Notes: generated by a model from the letters alone, not told the origin. A stretch of DNA of 64,000 bases from an uncultured Cyclobacteriaceae bacterium (GCA_937958005.1 CALGOB010000010.1:35324-99323); one strand, 5' to 3'; counted from the first letter of the stretch, positions 47,876 to 57,275 are shown. A program made the numbers and translations.

Positions 47876-48011
47876 AAACACCGTTTATCTTCCTGTTAAT
47901 TTTTCACTTCAGTGCGTTAAATAGCCTTCCTTTAACACTGCAAGAGGTTTCTTTTTTGCCTTGGTGACCCTCCACCTTCTTCAACAAAAAATTACCTACA
48001 AAATCTAATAC
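47876..48011 (+). mobile_element. Element B, copy 3 (right part; left end at 47341-47363)
   Basis: Reads AAACACCGTTTATCTTCCTG onward and ends AAATCTAATA, then loses the usual right end. The left 23 bases of the same copy are at 47341-47363, separated by the 512-bp insertion. An antisense open frame here is a by-product of the repeat. Confidence 0.7.
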
Positions 48012-48172
48012 CAGGGTAAACGTATTTAAGTTTTTAATTTCTAAACTGTTGCAATAGCTGTACTCGTTAGCTGCGTTCTGGATAGAAATGGCATCCTTTT
48101 TTATGTTTTTACAGTAAAAAAATAGAATGGATAGTCTGGGTTTAACCATTGACCAAACATCATGAAATACTC

Positions 48173-48613
48173 TTAAAATTTTCTGAGCTTAAATCGATAA
48201 ATCCCATTCCCATCATCTACTGTCATATTAAACTTCTTATGAGTTAAAAATGTAATTTCAGAAAAGTAGGAAAATTCCTCATTATTAACATGGTCATAAA
48301 AAATCATATCAACTAAAAATGTTTTGTCATCATCTTCATCTCTTTCTAAAATCATAGCCCAGTCACCATCAAAGCTTTCTCCTAAAGAACTGTCTTCATA
48401 CACGGCAGTGTAATCATCATAAAAAGTAATCAGATCATCTTCATAAAAAATTGTAACATTGTCACGAAAAATATCTCCACTTTCTCTAAAGTTGGCTTTT
48501 TCTATTTTCCATGTACCTGTTATTCTTCTTTCTTTCCTGTCCAACAGTCTCTCATCTGTACAACTTGCAAAGAGTATTAGAAAAGCAACAAGTAAGCTAT
48601 TTAGGTTCTTCAT
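48173..48613 (-). CDS. Small lipocalin-like lipoprotein
   Basis: About 146 residues from MKNLNSLLVAF; two more ATG codons exist upstream (48619, 48646), but this start gives a standard lipoprotein signal. The lipobox is LFASC, followed by TDERLLDRKERR. The mature domain begins ITGTWKIEKA and has repeated strands (VTIFYEDDLITFYDDYTAVY, GDWAMILERD), as in lipocalin-like lipoproteins of Bacteroidota that measure a GTW motif at the first strand. Ligand unknown. Downstream lies repeat B; upstream is a 600-base gap. Confidence 0.75.
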   Translation of the reverse strand: MKNLNSLLVAFLILFASCTDERLLDRKERRITGTWKIEKANFRESGDIFRDNVTIFYEDDLITFYDDYTAVYEDSSLGESFDGDWAMILERDEDDDKTFLVDMIFYDHVNNEEFSYFSEITFLTHKKFNMTVDDGNGIYRFKLRKF

Positions 48614-49119
48614 GTCCATAGTGTTTAGTCTATGAATAAATAGCAACAGTTATGCCAAAGTATTAATATTTCTAAAATTCAATTACTGTCATTCGACTAA
48701 ATCTGAAAATGCTTAATATTATGCCTCTAAACCAAATATAGGGTGATTATTTCTCAAGTTCAAAAAACACCCCTTATCTTAAAATGGTTTTCCTGAATAG
48801 GTAGCTTTCGTTCGTTTTTTGTCGCTTCGGCGATCCGATTGATCAAAAAAGAACCGTGCGTCAGCCGCCAAAAAACAACAGCGTCCTGGCGAACAATTTA
48901 AAGCCTCTTCCCTAAAACCGGCAGCGGCCGACAGTCTCGCGCACTCCGCTAAATTCTCACACCCCGTGACGGTGTACCAACCCACCTAAACGCATAAAAA
49001 TGAGTATCTTTTTTCTCGGATATCAGTAAAATTCAATTATTGAGATATATAAAAAAGGTTATTTCATGAATAATCAAACTTTCTAGAAAATGGAATAAAT
49101 ACGGCACACCTTTCCATAA
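48614..49119. other. Intergenic region with a GC-rich island, no credible gene
   Basis: Contains the GC-rich block at 48779-48985 and a low-complexity AT-rich remainder. The only open frame lies in that block and is rejected as a gene. Confidence 0.5.
48779..48985 (-). repeat. GC-rich island, probably part of a dispersed repeat
   Basis: Base composition jumps sharply above the surroundings, with GGCAGCGGCCGAC, CGGCGATCCGATTGATC and CACCCCGTGACGGTG. The minus strand is open for 68 codons (Cys- and Ala-rich, ending in DQSDRRSDKKRTKATY), unlike the codon use of neighbouring genes. I suspect a repeat or a remnant of foreign DNA; only one copy is in this window. Confidence 0.45.
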
Positions 49120-49153
49120 ATAAAAATAGCACCAAGTTGTGTCACTTGATGCT
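49120..49153 (-). terminator. Rho-independent terminator after the DUF4197 gene
   Basis: On the minus strand AGCATCAAGT, loop GACAC, AACTTGGTGCT then ATTTTTATTTA. It lies about 55 bases downstream of the DUF4197 stop codon and could also end the lanthipeptide operon transcript. Confidence 0.75.
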
Positions 49154-49208
49154 ATCTTCTCTTTTGGCTTACATGACTTTTAGAAATCATGCAGACCATA
49201 CCGTTAGG

Positions 49209-49928
49209 TCAATCTTGCTGTTTAAATACTTTTTTTAGTAAATCTGTTGTCCTAGCCAATGGGTTAGCTCTTATATTTTCTTCTTCTTTTTGGATCAACA
49301 GGAAAAGACCATCCATTGCTTTATTTGTAGCATAATCCTCTAAGCTAGGGTTCACTCTATCAACAAATGGGATTTTATTATATGAATTAATCACATCTCC
49401 ATAATATTTAGTCGCTTGTGTTTTATCCAGTGCTCTTTTCATAACTGGCTTAAATTTACTCCTTAGCTCTGCTGAAGTAACTCTTTTTAAATATTGTGTT
49501 GCAGCATCATCATTTCCTTTTAAGATACCCCAAGCATCTTCAATAGTCATGTTTCGTATGGCTGTTAAGAATATAGGTTTAGCTTCTTTAGCTGCTGACT
49601 CAGCACCTCTGTTTAAAGTAAGCACAAATTTATCTACTTGTTTTCCAAGACCAATTTGTCTCAATTTTGTTTCAACCTTTTTCACGTCAGGCGGAAAAGG
49701 TATTTTTAATTGTGGGTTTTTATAGTAACCGTCTACCTTAGAGGCTAAACTAGTTCCACTGTTTGTCCCATTTGACAAGGCTTCTTTTAATCCACTAGCA
49801 ACTTGACTAACAGAAAGCTTATCATCTTCCAAGATTCCACCTAGTGTGTTTTGTGCCTGTTGCAACTGCTGAGAAGTACAGGAAAATAAAAAGATTGAAA
49901 TTATACAAGTAAATAGAAATTGCTTCAT
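49209..49928 (-). CDS. DUF4197 lipoprotein
   Basis: About 239 residues from MKQFLFTCIIS, preferred over an ATG 24 bases upstream. The lipobox FLFSC lipidates the Cys near residue 17. The DUF4197 pattern is clear: ILEDDKLSVSQVASGLKEALSNGT, GYYKNPQLKIPFPPDVKKVE, AKPIFLTAIRNMTIEDAWGILKG and the C-terminal ATNKAMDGLFLLIQKEEENIR. Function unknown, probably envelope-associated. It lies downstream of the lanthipeptide operon with a 137-base gap. DUF4197 genes are common in genomes lacking such operons, so membership is doubtful. Confidence 0.88.
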   Translation of the reverse strand: MKQFLFTCIISIFLFSCTSQQLQQAQNTLGGILEDDKLSVSQVASGLKEALSNGTNSGTSLASKVDGYYKNPQLKIPFPPDVKKVETKLRQIGLGKQVDKFVLTLNRGAESAAKEAKPIFLTAIRNMTIEDAWGILKGNDDAATQYLKRVTSAELRSKFKPVMKRALDKTQATKYYGDVINSYNKIPFVDRVNPSLEDYATNKAMDGLFLLIQKEEENIRANPLARTTDLLKKVFKQQD

Positions 49929-50065
49929 AATTAGGAAATTTATTGAATTCACAATTATAACATATTCATTTGACGAATCGTATATTCAAATCATAATATG
50001 CTTATTTGGTTTAATAAAAAGTCCTCAAATAAATATTTCAACTTCCTCATTAGTTAAAATACTTA

Positions 50066-51940
50066 TTATTGAACATAAAGAATGCCTGATTTTAAAGCTT
50101 GCATTGTCTGTTCTAAAACTGTTTTTTTAATTTCTTCTTGATCGTCTACTTCAAATTCACTGCAAATTGCATCAACAACCTCTTCAATAGTACTAGGTTC
50201 TTCAAATTTGGATAATATCAGGTATGCGAAAAAACCCAAGTCTTCATATGCTATAGCACTTTCAGGTGTAGAAACTATCAGGCGATACATTTCATCCCCA
50301 TCTGTGAAAATTTTATTCTCGCTTGGTAGATAAAACTTAGCTTTATGTAATGTTTCTTCACTTTCTTCCAGCAAGTCTAAACTCCGTTGGATTTCTACCA
50401 CTCTTTTAATATGTAAGTATGAAAGTCCTACCGGATGCATTTCAAGTTCATTTTTCATTTTCTCAAACTCTAAAACAAACTTAGAAGTATCATCTACCAA
50501 CGTATCCAGCTGCTCAACTATATCTCCAAAAGTATTTTCATATCCAATTTTTGCTATATCAATCTGAGTGTCAATCTTAGAAATGGTCTCTGGGAATACT
50601 TTATTTACCAATTTTGATTTTAAGTCTTCTAGAGTAATCGATAAAATCGAATCTTTGGAATAATCTTGGTATTCTCCTTCTACCTCTGGTTTAAGAATAG
50701 TGGCACTTCCATCATTCTTAAATAATTTTAAGAAGACGTAACCAATACCTGCATCTCCCATAAACAAACTTGTTTCTCCACCTTCTTTATAATTGGCAAA
50801 ACCTGTAGGATAGAACCCTACTTCTTTAATCTGTCTTAACGCTTTATCTCCAACTTTTTTAAGCTCTTCATCAAATTGCTTTTCGGGGAAAGTTTCTGTT
50901 AATTCTGCTAACAATAAAGAGTTTCCACCTACTCCATGACAAAGTGTATATGTATGGTAAGGGTGCTCCCCTTGCAGGCTTTGTATGGTACTATCAACCG
51001 CATTTTCCAAATCTGGCAAATAACGGTCTCCTAGAATCTTATATGCTGCAATTCTAGACAAACCTACTCCTGGACTTCCATGACACCATGCTTTCATAGA
51101 CCCCGGGTCATTGAAATAATCAAGGTCATTTTCTTTATACTTTAGTTTAAATTCTTCTAAAGTTTTCTCATCAAAATAACCCTTTCTAAAATCTGGCCAG
51201 TTAAGCCAATCTTCTTTAAAGTATTGATTTTCATAAGCAAAAGCCATTTCTGCTAAGAAATAGAAAGCACTATTATTAAAATATTTACCTAATTGCAAAA
51301 ATGCATACCCTATACCAGAAGTTCCATGTGAAAATCCACATAGACCGGTGGTTTGCTTGTTACCACGATCCCAATAGATACCAGTATTTCCAAAATTTCC
51401 TCTATCAATTAAGAAACTGGTATAAAACTCAATTTTCTCTATCAACCGATCATCTTTAGATTTCTGATGAAGGATAAGAAGCCCTATTAAAGTTCCTGCC
51501 GCACCATTGATAAGATCATCTACTGCATGTACAGAGGGCTTTCCAGATTCTAATGCAATGACTATTGCCTTTTTCAAATACTCCTCTTTACCAGTTATAT
51601 CACTGGCAATCGAAAAGACATAAGCCAACCCTAATCTTCCTGTAAATAGAGCATAATAATCTGTTGGATTATCTTCATGATATTTCCAGCACCATAACAA
51701 TGATTCTTCAGCAGCATGAAGATATTTTTCCTCTTTGGTAGCTTCAAAAAGTTCCATTAAAAAAAGAGCAATACCTGATACTCCAGAGTAAATAGATTCA
51801 CTTTCTTTCCAAGTTGTATTACCATCACTATAAGTCAGGGTTTTCCAATATATTCCTACTTCTCCTTTTAATGATTTTTCAATAAAACCATCTCCTATTC
51901 TAATTGCTTCTTTTAAATACTTCTGATCCATTTTGCTCAA
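50066..51940 (-). CDS. LanC-type lanthionine cyclase with extra C-terminal PqqD/RRE-like region
   Basis: A 624-residue protein. Residues about 1-415 form the alpha/alpha toroid of LanC cyclases: GFSHGTSGIGYAF (202-214), zinc ligands C286 in AWCHGSPG and C334-H335 in TLCHGVGGN, and GDAGIGYVFLKLF near 400. It would add Cys thiols to dehydrated residues to form lanthionine. The remaining about 200 residues are not part of LanC: a helical linker (about 430-540) and a terminal segment (about 541-624; AYLILSKFEEPSTIEEVVDAI, then ALKSGILYV) resembling PqqD/RRE winged helices that bind leader peptides. Starts 8 bases after the elimination-domain gene. The RRE call is an inference. Confidence 0.88.
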   Translation of the reverse strand: MSKMDQKYLKEAIRIGDGFIEKSLKGEVGIYWKTLTYSDGNTTWKESESIYSGVSGIALFLMELFEATKEEKYLHAAEESLLWCWKYHEDNPTDYYALFTGRLGLAYVFSIASDITGKEEYLKKAIVIALESGKPSVHAVDDLINGAAGTLIGLLILHQKSKDDRLIEKIEFYTSFLIDRGNFGNTGIYWDRGNKQTTGLCGFSHGTSGIGYAFLQLGKYFNNSAFYFLAEMAFAYENQYFKEDWLNWPDFRKGYFDEKTLEEFKLKYKENDLDYFNDPGSMKAWCHGSPGVGLSRIAAYKILGDRYLPDLENAVDSTIQSLQGEHPYHTYTLCHGVGGNSLLLAELTETFPEKQFDEELKKVGDKALRQIKEVGFYPTGFANYKEGGETSLFMGDAGIGYVFLKLFKNDGSATILKPEVEGEYQDYSKDSILSITLEDLKSKLVNKVFPETISKIDTQIDIAKIGYENTFGDIVEQLDTLVDDTSKFVLEFEKMKNELEMHPVGLSYLHIKRVVEIQRSLDLLEESEETLHKAKFYLPSENKIFTDGDEMYRLIVSTPESAIAYEDLGFFAYLILSKFEEPSTIEEVVDAICSEFEVDDQEEIKKTVLEQTMQALKSGILYVQ

Positions 51941-51948
51941 AGTTAATT

Positions 51949-52947
51949 TTATATGACCTTTAAGGTTTCTTTAATAATATAAGCTAAGTATGCTTCATCT
52001 CTATTGAGAACCCCTAAACGATTGTTAGTCATATGCACATAACTATCAAATAGTGCCCATTTAGATTGAATTTCCTTGTTGTATTCAAATTTTTCAAATA
52101 TTTCATAATAATTGGTCGCTTCATAAGTCTGAGATTTAATCAAATCATCTAATTTCTCATTAGTTAATTTTGCTCCATTTACCCAATGTTCTAACCATGA
52201 ATCTTCTATATCTCCTTCTGTCAATAGTTCTTGTATCTGTGTGAAAAACGAGATAAATGATTCTTTCTGTGGTTGATAGGATTTTTCAAAAGCCACAAGT
52301 GTTTCATCTCGCCTTCTTTCTAGCTCTTCTTTTTCTATTTCTTGACCGTAGTAATAATAGGCACGCGATAACCATCTCACAAAGTACCTATCAAAGAAAT
52401 GAATCATTTCATTCTTGTCCATCCCAAAACCATATACCATGGATAAATGCATTTGAATAGCTGCTCCCATGGCCAAATCATAACCCCAGCCATCTTTTCC
52501 ATCTTCCATAAACTCAAAAATAGTCTCTGAAGAAAACTGAAAATGTGCTTCTGAGTGGATTAACATTTCATTACCACCATATCTTTCTGTCTCAGGCTCA
52601 TACGGTAAGAATTGCACTGTATTATTTGGAAACCACTTTTGATCGTCCTTTAGTTCTTTCACATAATCAGGCTCCTTTCTAACAGAAGGATGTTCGCTAA
52701 AAAACTGATCAAAATACGACTTATACAATGGCTTCAGTTTTTCCTCAAATACTTCTAAATCCCCAAGAAATCTTAACCTAATGTGAGGTCCTCTCTCCCA
52801 ATATCTAATAAAGAAAAAGCCTTCAATGATATTCAGCTCTTTCACTTTTTTCACAAAAGGAATTATAGCATCTGTTACAAATTTGTCTAAAGGTTCTGCA
52901 TAGAAAATATGTGATGCTAACCATTGACTGTCTTTATTTCTATTCAT
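51949..52947 (-). CDS. Stand-alone LanB elimination domain (thiopeptide-type bacteriocin biosynthesis protein)
   Basis: A 332-residue protein with the C-terminal (SpaB_C/TIGR03891-like) domain of LanB dehydratases: SQWLASHIFYAEPLDKF at the start, FFFIRYWERGPHIRLRF (44-60) with the Arg and His residues typical of the glutamate-elimination site, then QFLPYEPETERYGGNEML, another family hallmark. It removes glutamate from glutamylated Ser/Thr to give dehydroalanine/dehydrobutyrine. In NisB this is fused to the glutamylation domain; here it is separate, starting 17 bases after it. This split is known for thiopeptides and for pinensin-type clusters in Bacteroidota. Confidence 0.9.
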   Translation of the reverse strand: MNRNKDSQWLASHIFYAEPLDKFVTDAIIPFVKKVKELNIIEGFFFIRYWERGPHIRLRFLGDLEVFEEKLKPLYKSYFDQFFSEHPSVRKEPDYVKELKDDQKWFPNNTVQFLPYEPETERYGGNEMLIHSEAHFQFSSETIFEFMEDGKDGWGYDLAMGAAIQMHLSMVYGFGMDKNEMIHFFDRYFVRWLSRAYYYYGQEIEKEELERRRDETLVAFEKSYQPQKESFISFFTQIQELLTEGDIEDSWLEHWVNGAKLTNEKLDDLIKSQTYEATNYYEIFEKFEYNKEIQSKWALFDSYVHMTNNRLGVLNRDEAYLAYIIKETLKVI

Positions 52948-52964
52948 CTCTCTATTATTCTAAA

Positions 52965-55832
52965 TTAGTTATACCATTGAGTCACAAATTCAGTCACGAA
53001 TCGTTTACCATCTACCTTTAGCATTTGATCAGATGTTGGCAGCATTTCTACTACTTTCATGGTCATTGGCGTCTTTTGCACTAGTTTATCGAATAGGTTC
53101 ACTAATAGTGGCTGTCGAAAATCAATATATTGTGGTTTATAATCATCCCTTGTTAATTTCTTTCCTAATTCAGGGTCAACTTTTGCTCCTCTATATGGGT
53201 CTACGTATATAAATACTTCATTTGGCAAGCCATTCTCTTTTTGCCATTGTGAGACTTTCACAAAATAATCATAAGGCTCATCCATTGATGTTTTTTCAGG
53301 CAGTAAGGCTTTAGGGGCATACCATGTCTTCCGTTGAAAAATCAAATCGCTGATCACCACTCTTGGTGATACGCTTATTTCTAGTTCTTTTTTCTCGTTC
53401 TCTCCTACTTCTTTTCTGTTAAGATCATTGTACTTTTTGTTAATTAAATTAAGGATATGATAAGCACTAGAATAATCTGCTTTAGTAAATTTATCCAGCA
53501 ATTGAAATAGTTGAGATCTTCCTGCATGTGCTTGAAACCCTAAATCGAATACAGATGCTTCTTTTCCTGTAGGTTTGTGGATTAAATTGAGCACTCCGTC
53601 TTTTAATCTAACTGAAAAATCTAATATAGGAATCTGAAAATCCTCTGCCAGAGAATTATGTCCTCCTGGCATCCAAATTTCATTCGGCATTAATGGGGGG
53701 TGTAAATTGGCATTGAAATAAGAAGCATCACAATTTTCTAAATACAATTCGTTCTCTCCTATCAATTCACTATTCCAGTCTCTAATTGAATCCGTGATTT
53801 TTTCATCTAAAATATGTAAAAACCTACTGACCATCTTTCCATATCCAGAAAATGAAGTATTAACAAAAGTTTTTAATTCTCCCTCTACCTCCATTAATTG
53901 TATAAAGCAACCATATGATGAGGAGGGTCTATCATTGGTATCAATAGAAAGATCTTTATTTACTTTACTAATTACTGATAAATCAAACTCAACATCTTGT
54001 CCTTCTGATATTTCAATTCTTGATAAAAACTTTTCTTCCCAGTCTACTAATTCTTGATTAACCTCTTTTTTATCGTTTTCATTTTCAGGTTCGTCCTCTA
54101 CCTCTTCGCCTTTTTTTATTTTTTCTGCACGTTTTGCCCTTTCTTCTTCTAATTTCTGCGCTTTCTCTTTCTCAGGTTTCTTAAATTCTTTAAAATAATC
54201 CTCATAAAAAGTTAATAGGTCTACAGATGTGTCGTCTCCATACTTCCCTTGAAAATATTTAATCATATTCTCTTTCTCTACATTTGCAGATTTGAAAATT
54301 TTCATCTCTTTGAGAACATCATCCAATGTTTGGATAATAGCAGTCATTTTATCATTTTGAACAGTGGCATTTAGTTGTCTTGTAGTATCTTCATAAAACA
54401 CCTGCTCAGGCTTGAAATTAAAATAAGTACTTGATTGCTTTTTAAATACGACCTCTTCTTCTTCTTTCTCAGCTTCTTCTACTTCTGCACCTTCTTCTGT
54501 TTTTTTCTTATCTTCTTCTTCTTTCTTTTTAGCCTCTTCAGCCTTTTGTTTTTGAATTTCCCTTAATTCTTCCTGAGATTTTCTTTCATCTTCAGGCAGT
54601 CCGGCTTCTTCATGGATTTTCAAGCAAATTTCCTTAAAGATGTCAAAAGCTTTTTGCAAGATGTCACCCCTATCAGCAGAAGGAGCATTTGCATAATCTA
54701 AGGATAACTTTCTCAATTCTATCAAGACATCAATCAACTCACTAACATGGGTTATATCCTTAAGAGGAGTCAACACTTTTATAAGTGCTTCATCCCAATC
54801 TGGATCTATTCCTGAAACCCCTAATTTGTACTCCAAAAACCCATAATCAATCAGTTGCTTCACATAATCCTCGATCTCAGGTTTTTCAGCCTCTATCGCT
54901 TCTAGTAACTGCTCCACCAGTTCATTAAATTGAATTCCAACCTTATCAGCACTTACCAGTTCGTAGATATATTCAACTACTGGATTTTGTGGAATTCGTT
55001 GAAATGCTTCAACGTTGTTATTGTTGGTAAGGTAGAGATAGGATTCATCCTCCTTTTTAATAGTAGGGTTATTTCTAACCGTGAGTTTATGATATAGAGG
55101 TTGGTAACTTGTAAAAAGGTCAGACAAATATTTAAAAAGGTAATTATTAAGTCTGATATGACCAATTAATTCATCTAAGTTATCATCGTGTTTTAATTCT
55201 ATATTTTCTACTTTATCCCCATTCTCTACTACCGAAAGATTAGTAAAAGTGCTAAATGGAGAAGTTTTGGCATACATTCTAGTCATGTATTGCAATAAAC
55301 TGATTTCCGTCTGCATCTCCTTCTTTCTAAAAGCAGAAACTTCTTTACTCTTATAAGATTTAAGTCTATCCAATAAAGATCTACTGGATAAAACTAATCC
55401 CTTTTTTATGGTATCTCCATCTACTAGTTCTTGAAATTTTTTTCTGTTTTCAATCAAGGTTTCTAAGTAAACCTCTTTACCCAAAGACAATTTTTCCTTA
55501 ATAACTTCAGCCGATTTCAAAAAATCAGATAGATCTGCATTAAGGTTATCTGGAAGTACCTCTTTTGCTTTGTTTAGTTTACTATTCTTGAGTTTTCTAC
55601 CATTAAAAATATCTCTTCTTACATTTTGAACTGCATTTTGCACTAATTGGTCGCTAGAGGATTGGATAAAAGACATCAAATCATCACATAATTTCTCTTT
55701 GAACTGTTCTCGTTTCTCGTAGAGCTTAGACAATTCACTTGAAAATTCTGATAATTGATCAACTTCCAATTGACTCCAATTGTCAAATGTCTCCCCTCCA
55801 ACTCTGATCAATGAATATGGAAATAATTTCAT
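52965..55832 (-). CDS. LanB glutamylation domain (lantibiotic dehydratase N-terminal half)
   Basis: About 955 residues from MKLFPYSLIRVGGETF, the usual LanB start (an ATG 54 bases upstream is less likely). It transfers Glu from tRNA-Glu to Ser/Thr of a precursor. Diagnostic motif: YMTRMYAKTSPFSTFTN near residues 178-193; SSYGCFIQLMEVEGE, FNANLHPPLMPNEIWMPGGH and RVVISDLIFQRKTWY follow in family order. Two charged low-complexity inserts (about residues 414-464 and 544-591, rich in EEEDKKKTEE) interrupt it. The elimination domain is absent and encoded by the next gene. The 126-base gap before it holds no precursor gene. Confidence 0.9.
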   Translation of the reverse strand: MKLFPYSLIRVGGETFDNWSQLEVDQLSEFSSELSKLYEKREQFKEKLCDDLMSFIQSSSDQLVQNAVQNVRRDIFNGRKLKNSKLNKAKEVLPDNLNADLSDFLKSAEVIKEKLSLGKEVYLETLIENRKKFQELVDGDTIKKGLVLSSRSLLDRLKSYKSKEVSAFRKKEMQTEISLLQYMTRMYAKTSPFSTFTNLSVVENGDKVENIELKHDDNLDELIGHIRLNNYLFKYLSDLFTSYQPLYHKLTVRNNPTIKKEDESYLYLTNNNNVEAFQRIPQNPVVEYIYELVSADKVGIQFNELVEQLLEAIEAEKPEIEDYVKQLIDYGFLEYKLGVSGIDPDWDEALIKVLTPLKDITHVSELIDVLIELRKLSLDYANAPSADRGDILQKAFDIFKEICLKIHEEAGLPEDERKSQEELREIQKQKAEEAKKKEEEDKKKTEEGAEVEEAEKEEEEVVFKKQSSTYFNFKPEQVFYEDTTRQLNATVQNDKMTAIIQTLDDVLKEMKIFKSANVEKENMIKYFQGKYGDDTSVDLLTFYEDYFKEFKKPEKEKAQKLEEERAKRAEKIKKGEEVEDEPENENDKKEVNQELVDWEEKFLSRIEISEGQDVEFDLSVISKVNKDLSIDTNDRPSSSYGCFIQLMEVEGELKTFVNTSFSGYGKMVSRFLHILDEKITDSIRDWNSELIGENELYLENCDASYFNANLHPPLMPNEIWMPGGHNSLAEDFQIPILDFSVRLKDGVLNLIHKPTGKEASVFDLGFQAHAGRSQLFQLLDKFTKADYSSAYHILNLINKKYNDLNRKEVGENEKKELEISVSPRVVISDLIFQRKTWYAPKALLPEKTSMDEPYDYFVKVSQWQKENGLPNEVFIYVDPYRGAKVDPELGKKLTRDDYKPQYIDFRQPLLVNLFDKLVQKTPMTMKVVEMLPTSDQMLKVDGKRFVTEFVTQWYN

Positions 55833-55958
55833 AAGGCAGTTTATATTTTTATAAGTTATTTCAAATTTCGTGAAGTGTCCCTTCAAATAGCTGGCAAAAT
55901 CAATTTATATAAGGTTTTTCTTATAAGTGTAGATTTATATATCGATCTATATTAAATA

Positions 55959-57257
55959 TCACGAAGTAGTATCAAGTAATTTCCGTAGCTGATTAAAAAT
56001 CCTCTCAAACAATCTTTTGTCTTCAGTAATAATATCTGCAGCCCCTCTCATTTCTTGTCTAAATGGAATTTCTTTCTTATAGGTACTTATCAATTTCTGT
56101 TCTACTTTTACGGTTACACTATACTTATCTTCTCTCGGGACAAGTGCTATATTTTCAATATGACCTACTAATATTCCGTAGTCATTAGATGGGTAGTTTT
56201 CAAACTTAATGTTAACTTTTTGCCCTTCTTCTACTTTTCCTGATCCCGCAATAGGCAATTCCATCCTACCAATAATATCACTTCTTTCAGGAATGGCCAC
56301 CAGCAATTCTTCTCCATTTTGTATGTATTGGTTATTTGACCAGAACTTGCTTAAAGAAATTGTCCCGTCAATAGAGGAGATAAACAAGAATCTTTCTTTC
56401 CAATTTTGGACTCCTACTTCAAGTGCACTATAGGCTACTTTAATCCTATTTCTTAACGTTTCACCATCATCTTCATTATTAAGTTCTTGTTCTCTTAATG
56501 AATTCTTAGTTCTTGAAATTTCTATCTGATTTTGTAAAAGTTGTGATTCAATATTATCTAAGGATTGTTGTGAGTTTATAAAACTTTTAGAATCTCTTAA
56601 AAAGGTAATTGAATCTTTGACCCCTAAGGTTAATTCCAAAGAGTCTGTCTCGTAAATCTTCTTAGAAAACTGAATATCTACTTTTGCATTTTCTAACTGT
56701 CTCAGTAAGATTTTTCTACTATTTTGTAATCCAATCAAACTAGATTGCGTAGATTTTATTTGTTCTTTATTTGCTGCAATTTTTTTGGTTCTTGTTGCGC
56801 TTTTCACTGCATCAAAATAATTACCAAATGCAGATTGTACCTCACCGAGATCTAGTGTTGTGTTTAGTTCTAAAAGAAATGGATCAAAATTTCGGTCATA
56901 AATAATATCATAAGATCTCCTAATGATAGAGTCTAAGGTTAAAATATCTTCATACTTTGCCGGGTTTTCTATAATTGCCAAAACCTCTCCTTTCTTTACA
57001 ACTTGTTCTTCCTTAACAAATAAATTGATTTTACCGCTTGTTTTGGCAACCATATGTTCCGGAGGGTTCTCAGTAGTAATAATAATTTGAGCAGGGACTA
57101 TATCTGGATACCTAATAATCCAGCTCAAAATGAGGATGGCCACTACTATTCCAAAAAAGACAGTAATACCCCATTTCAATAACCATCCAGGTATATCACT
57201 GAGTATTTCTTGTACTTCCTCGCTTCTTATTTCAATTTGGTCATGTTCTTCAGGCAT
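55959..57257 (-). CDS. HlyD-family membrane fusion/adaptor protein for peptide export
   Basis: A 432-residue adaptor with a cytoplasmic N-terminus (residues 1-28), one membrane helix (about 30-52: WGITVFFGIVVAILILSWII), a lipoyl-like barrel half (MVAKTSGKINLFVKEEQVVKKGEVLAII), long coiled-coil hairpin (about 145-265) and a C-terminal barrel with VEEGQKVNIKFENYPSNDYG. It links the inner-membrane exporter to an outer-membrane channel. It lies 18 bases after the C39 ABC transporter and is co-transcribed with it. No TolC-like channel is encoded nearby. Confidence 0.92.
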   Translation of the reverse strand: MPEEHDQIEIRSEEVQEILSDIPGWLLKWGITVFFGIVVAILILSWIIRYPDIVPAQIIITTENPPEHMVAKTSGKINLFVKEEQVVKKGEVLAIIENPAKYEDILTLDSIIRRSYDIIYDRNFDPFLLELNTTLDLGEVQSAFGNYFDAVKSATRTKKIAANKEQIKSTQSSLIGLQNSRKILLRQLENAKVDIQFSKKIYETDSLELTLGVKDSITFLRDSKSFINSQQSLDNIESQLLQNQIEISRTKNSLREQELNNEDDGETLRNRIKVAYSALEVGVQNWKERFLFISSIDGTISLSKFWSNNQYIQNGEELLVAIPERSDIIGRMELPIAGSGKVEEGQKVNIKFENYPSNDYGILVGHIENIALVPREDKYSVTVKVEQKLISTYKKEIPFRQEMRGAADIITEDKRLFERIFNQLRKLLDTTS

Positions 57258-57275
57258 AGTTCTCTACAAATTTGA

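Noticed and set aside
47904..48149. 81-codon minus-strand frame
   Set aside because: Lies mostly within element B copy 3; the matching segments in other copies are not open in the same way.
48779..48985. 68-codon Cys/Ala-rich minus-strand frame as a gene
   Set aside because: GC-rich block with codon use unlike neighbours; more likely a repeat or remnant, so it is listed as a repeat.
49209..49928. DUF4197 lipoprotein as a member or immunity gene of the lanthipeptide operon
   Set aside because: A 137-base gap and a widespread family found without such operons; no immunity-protein features.
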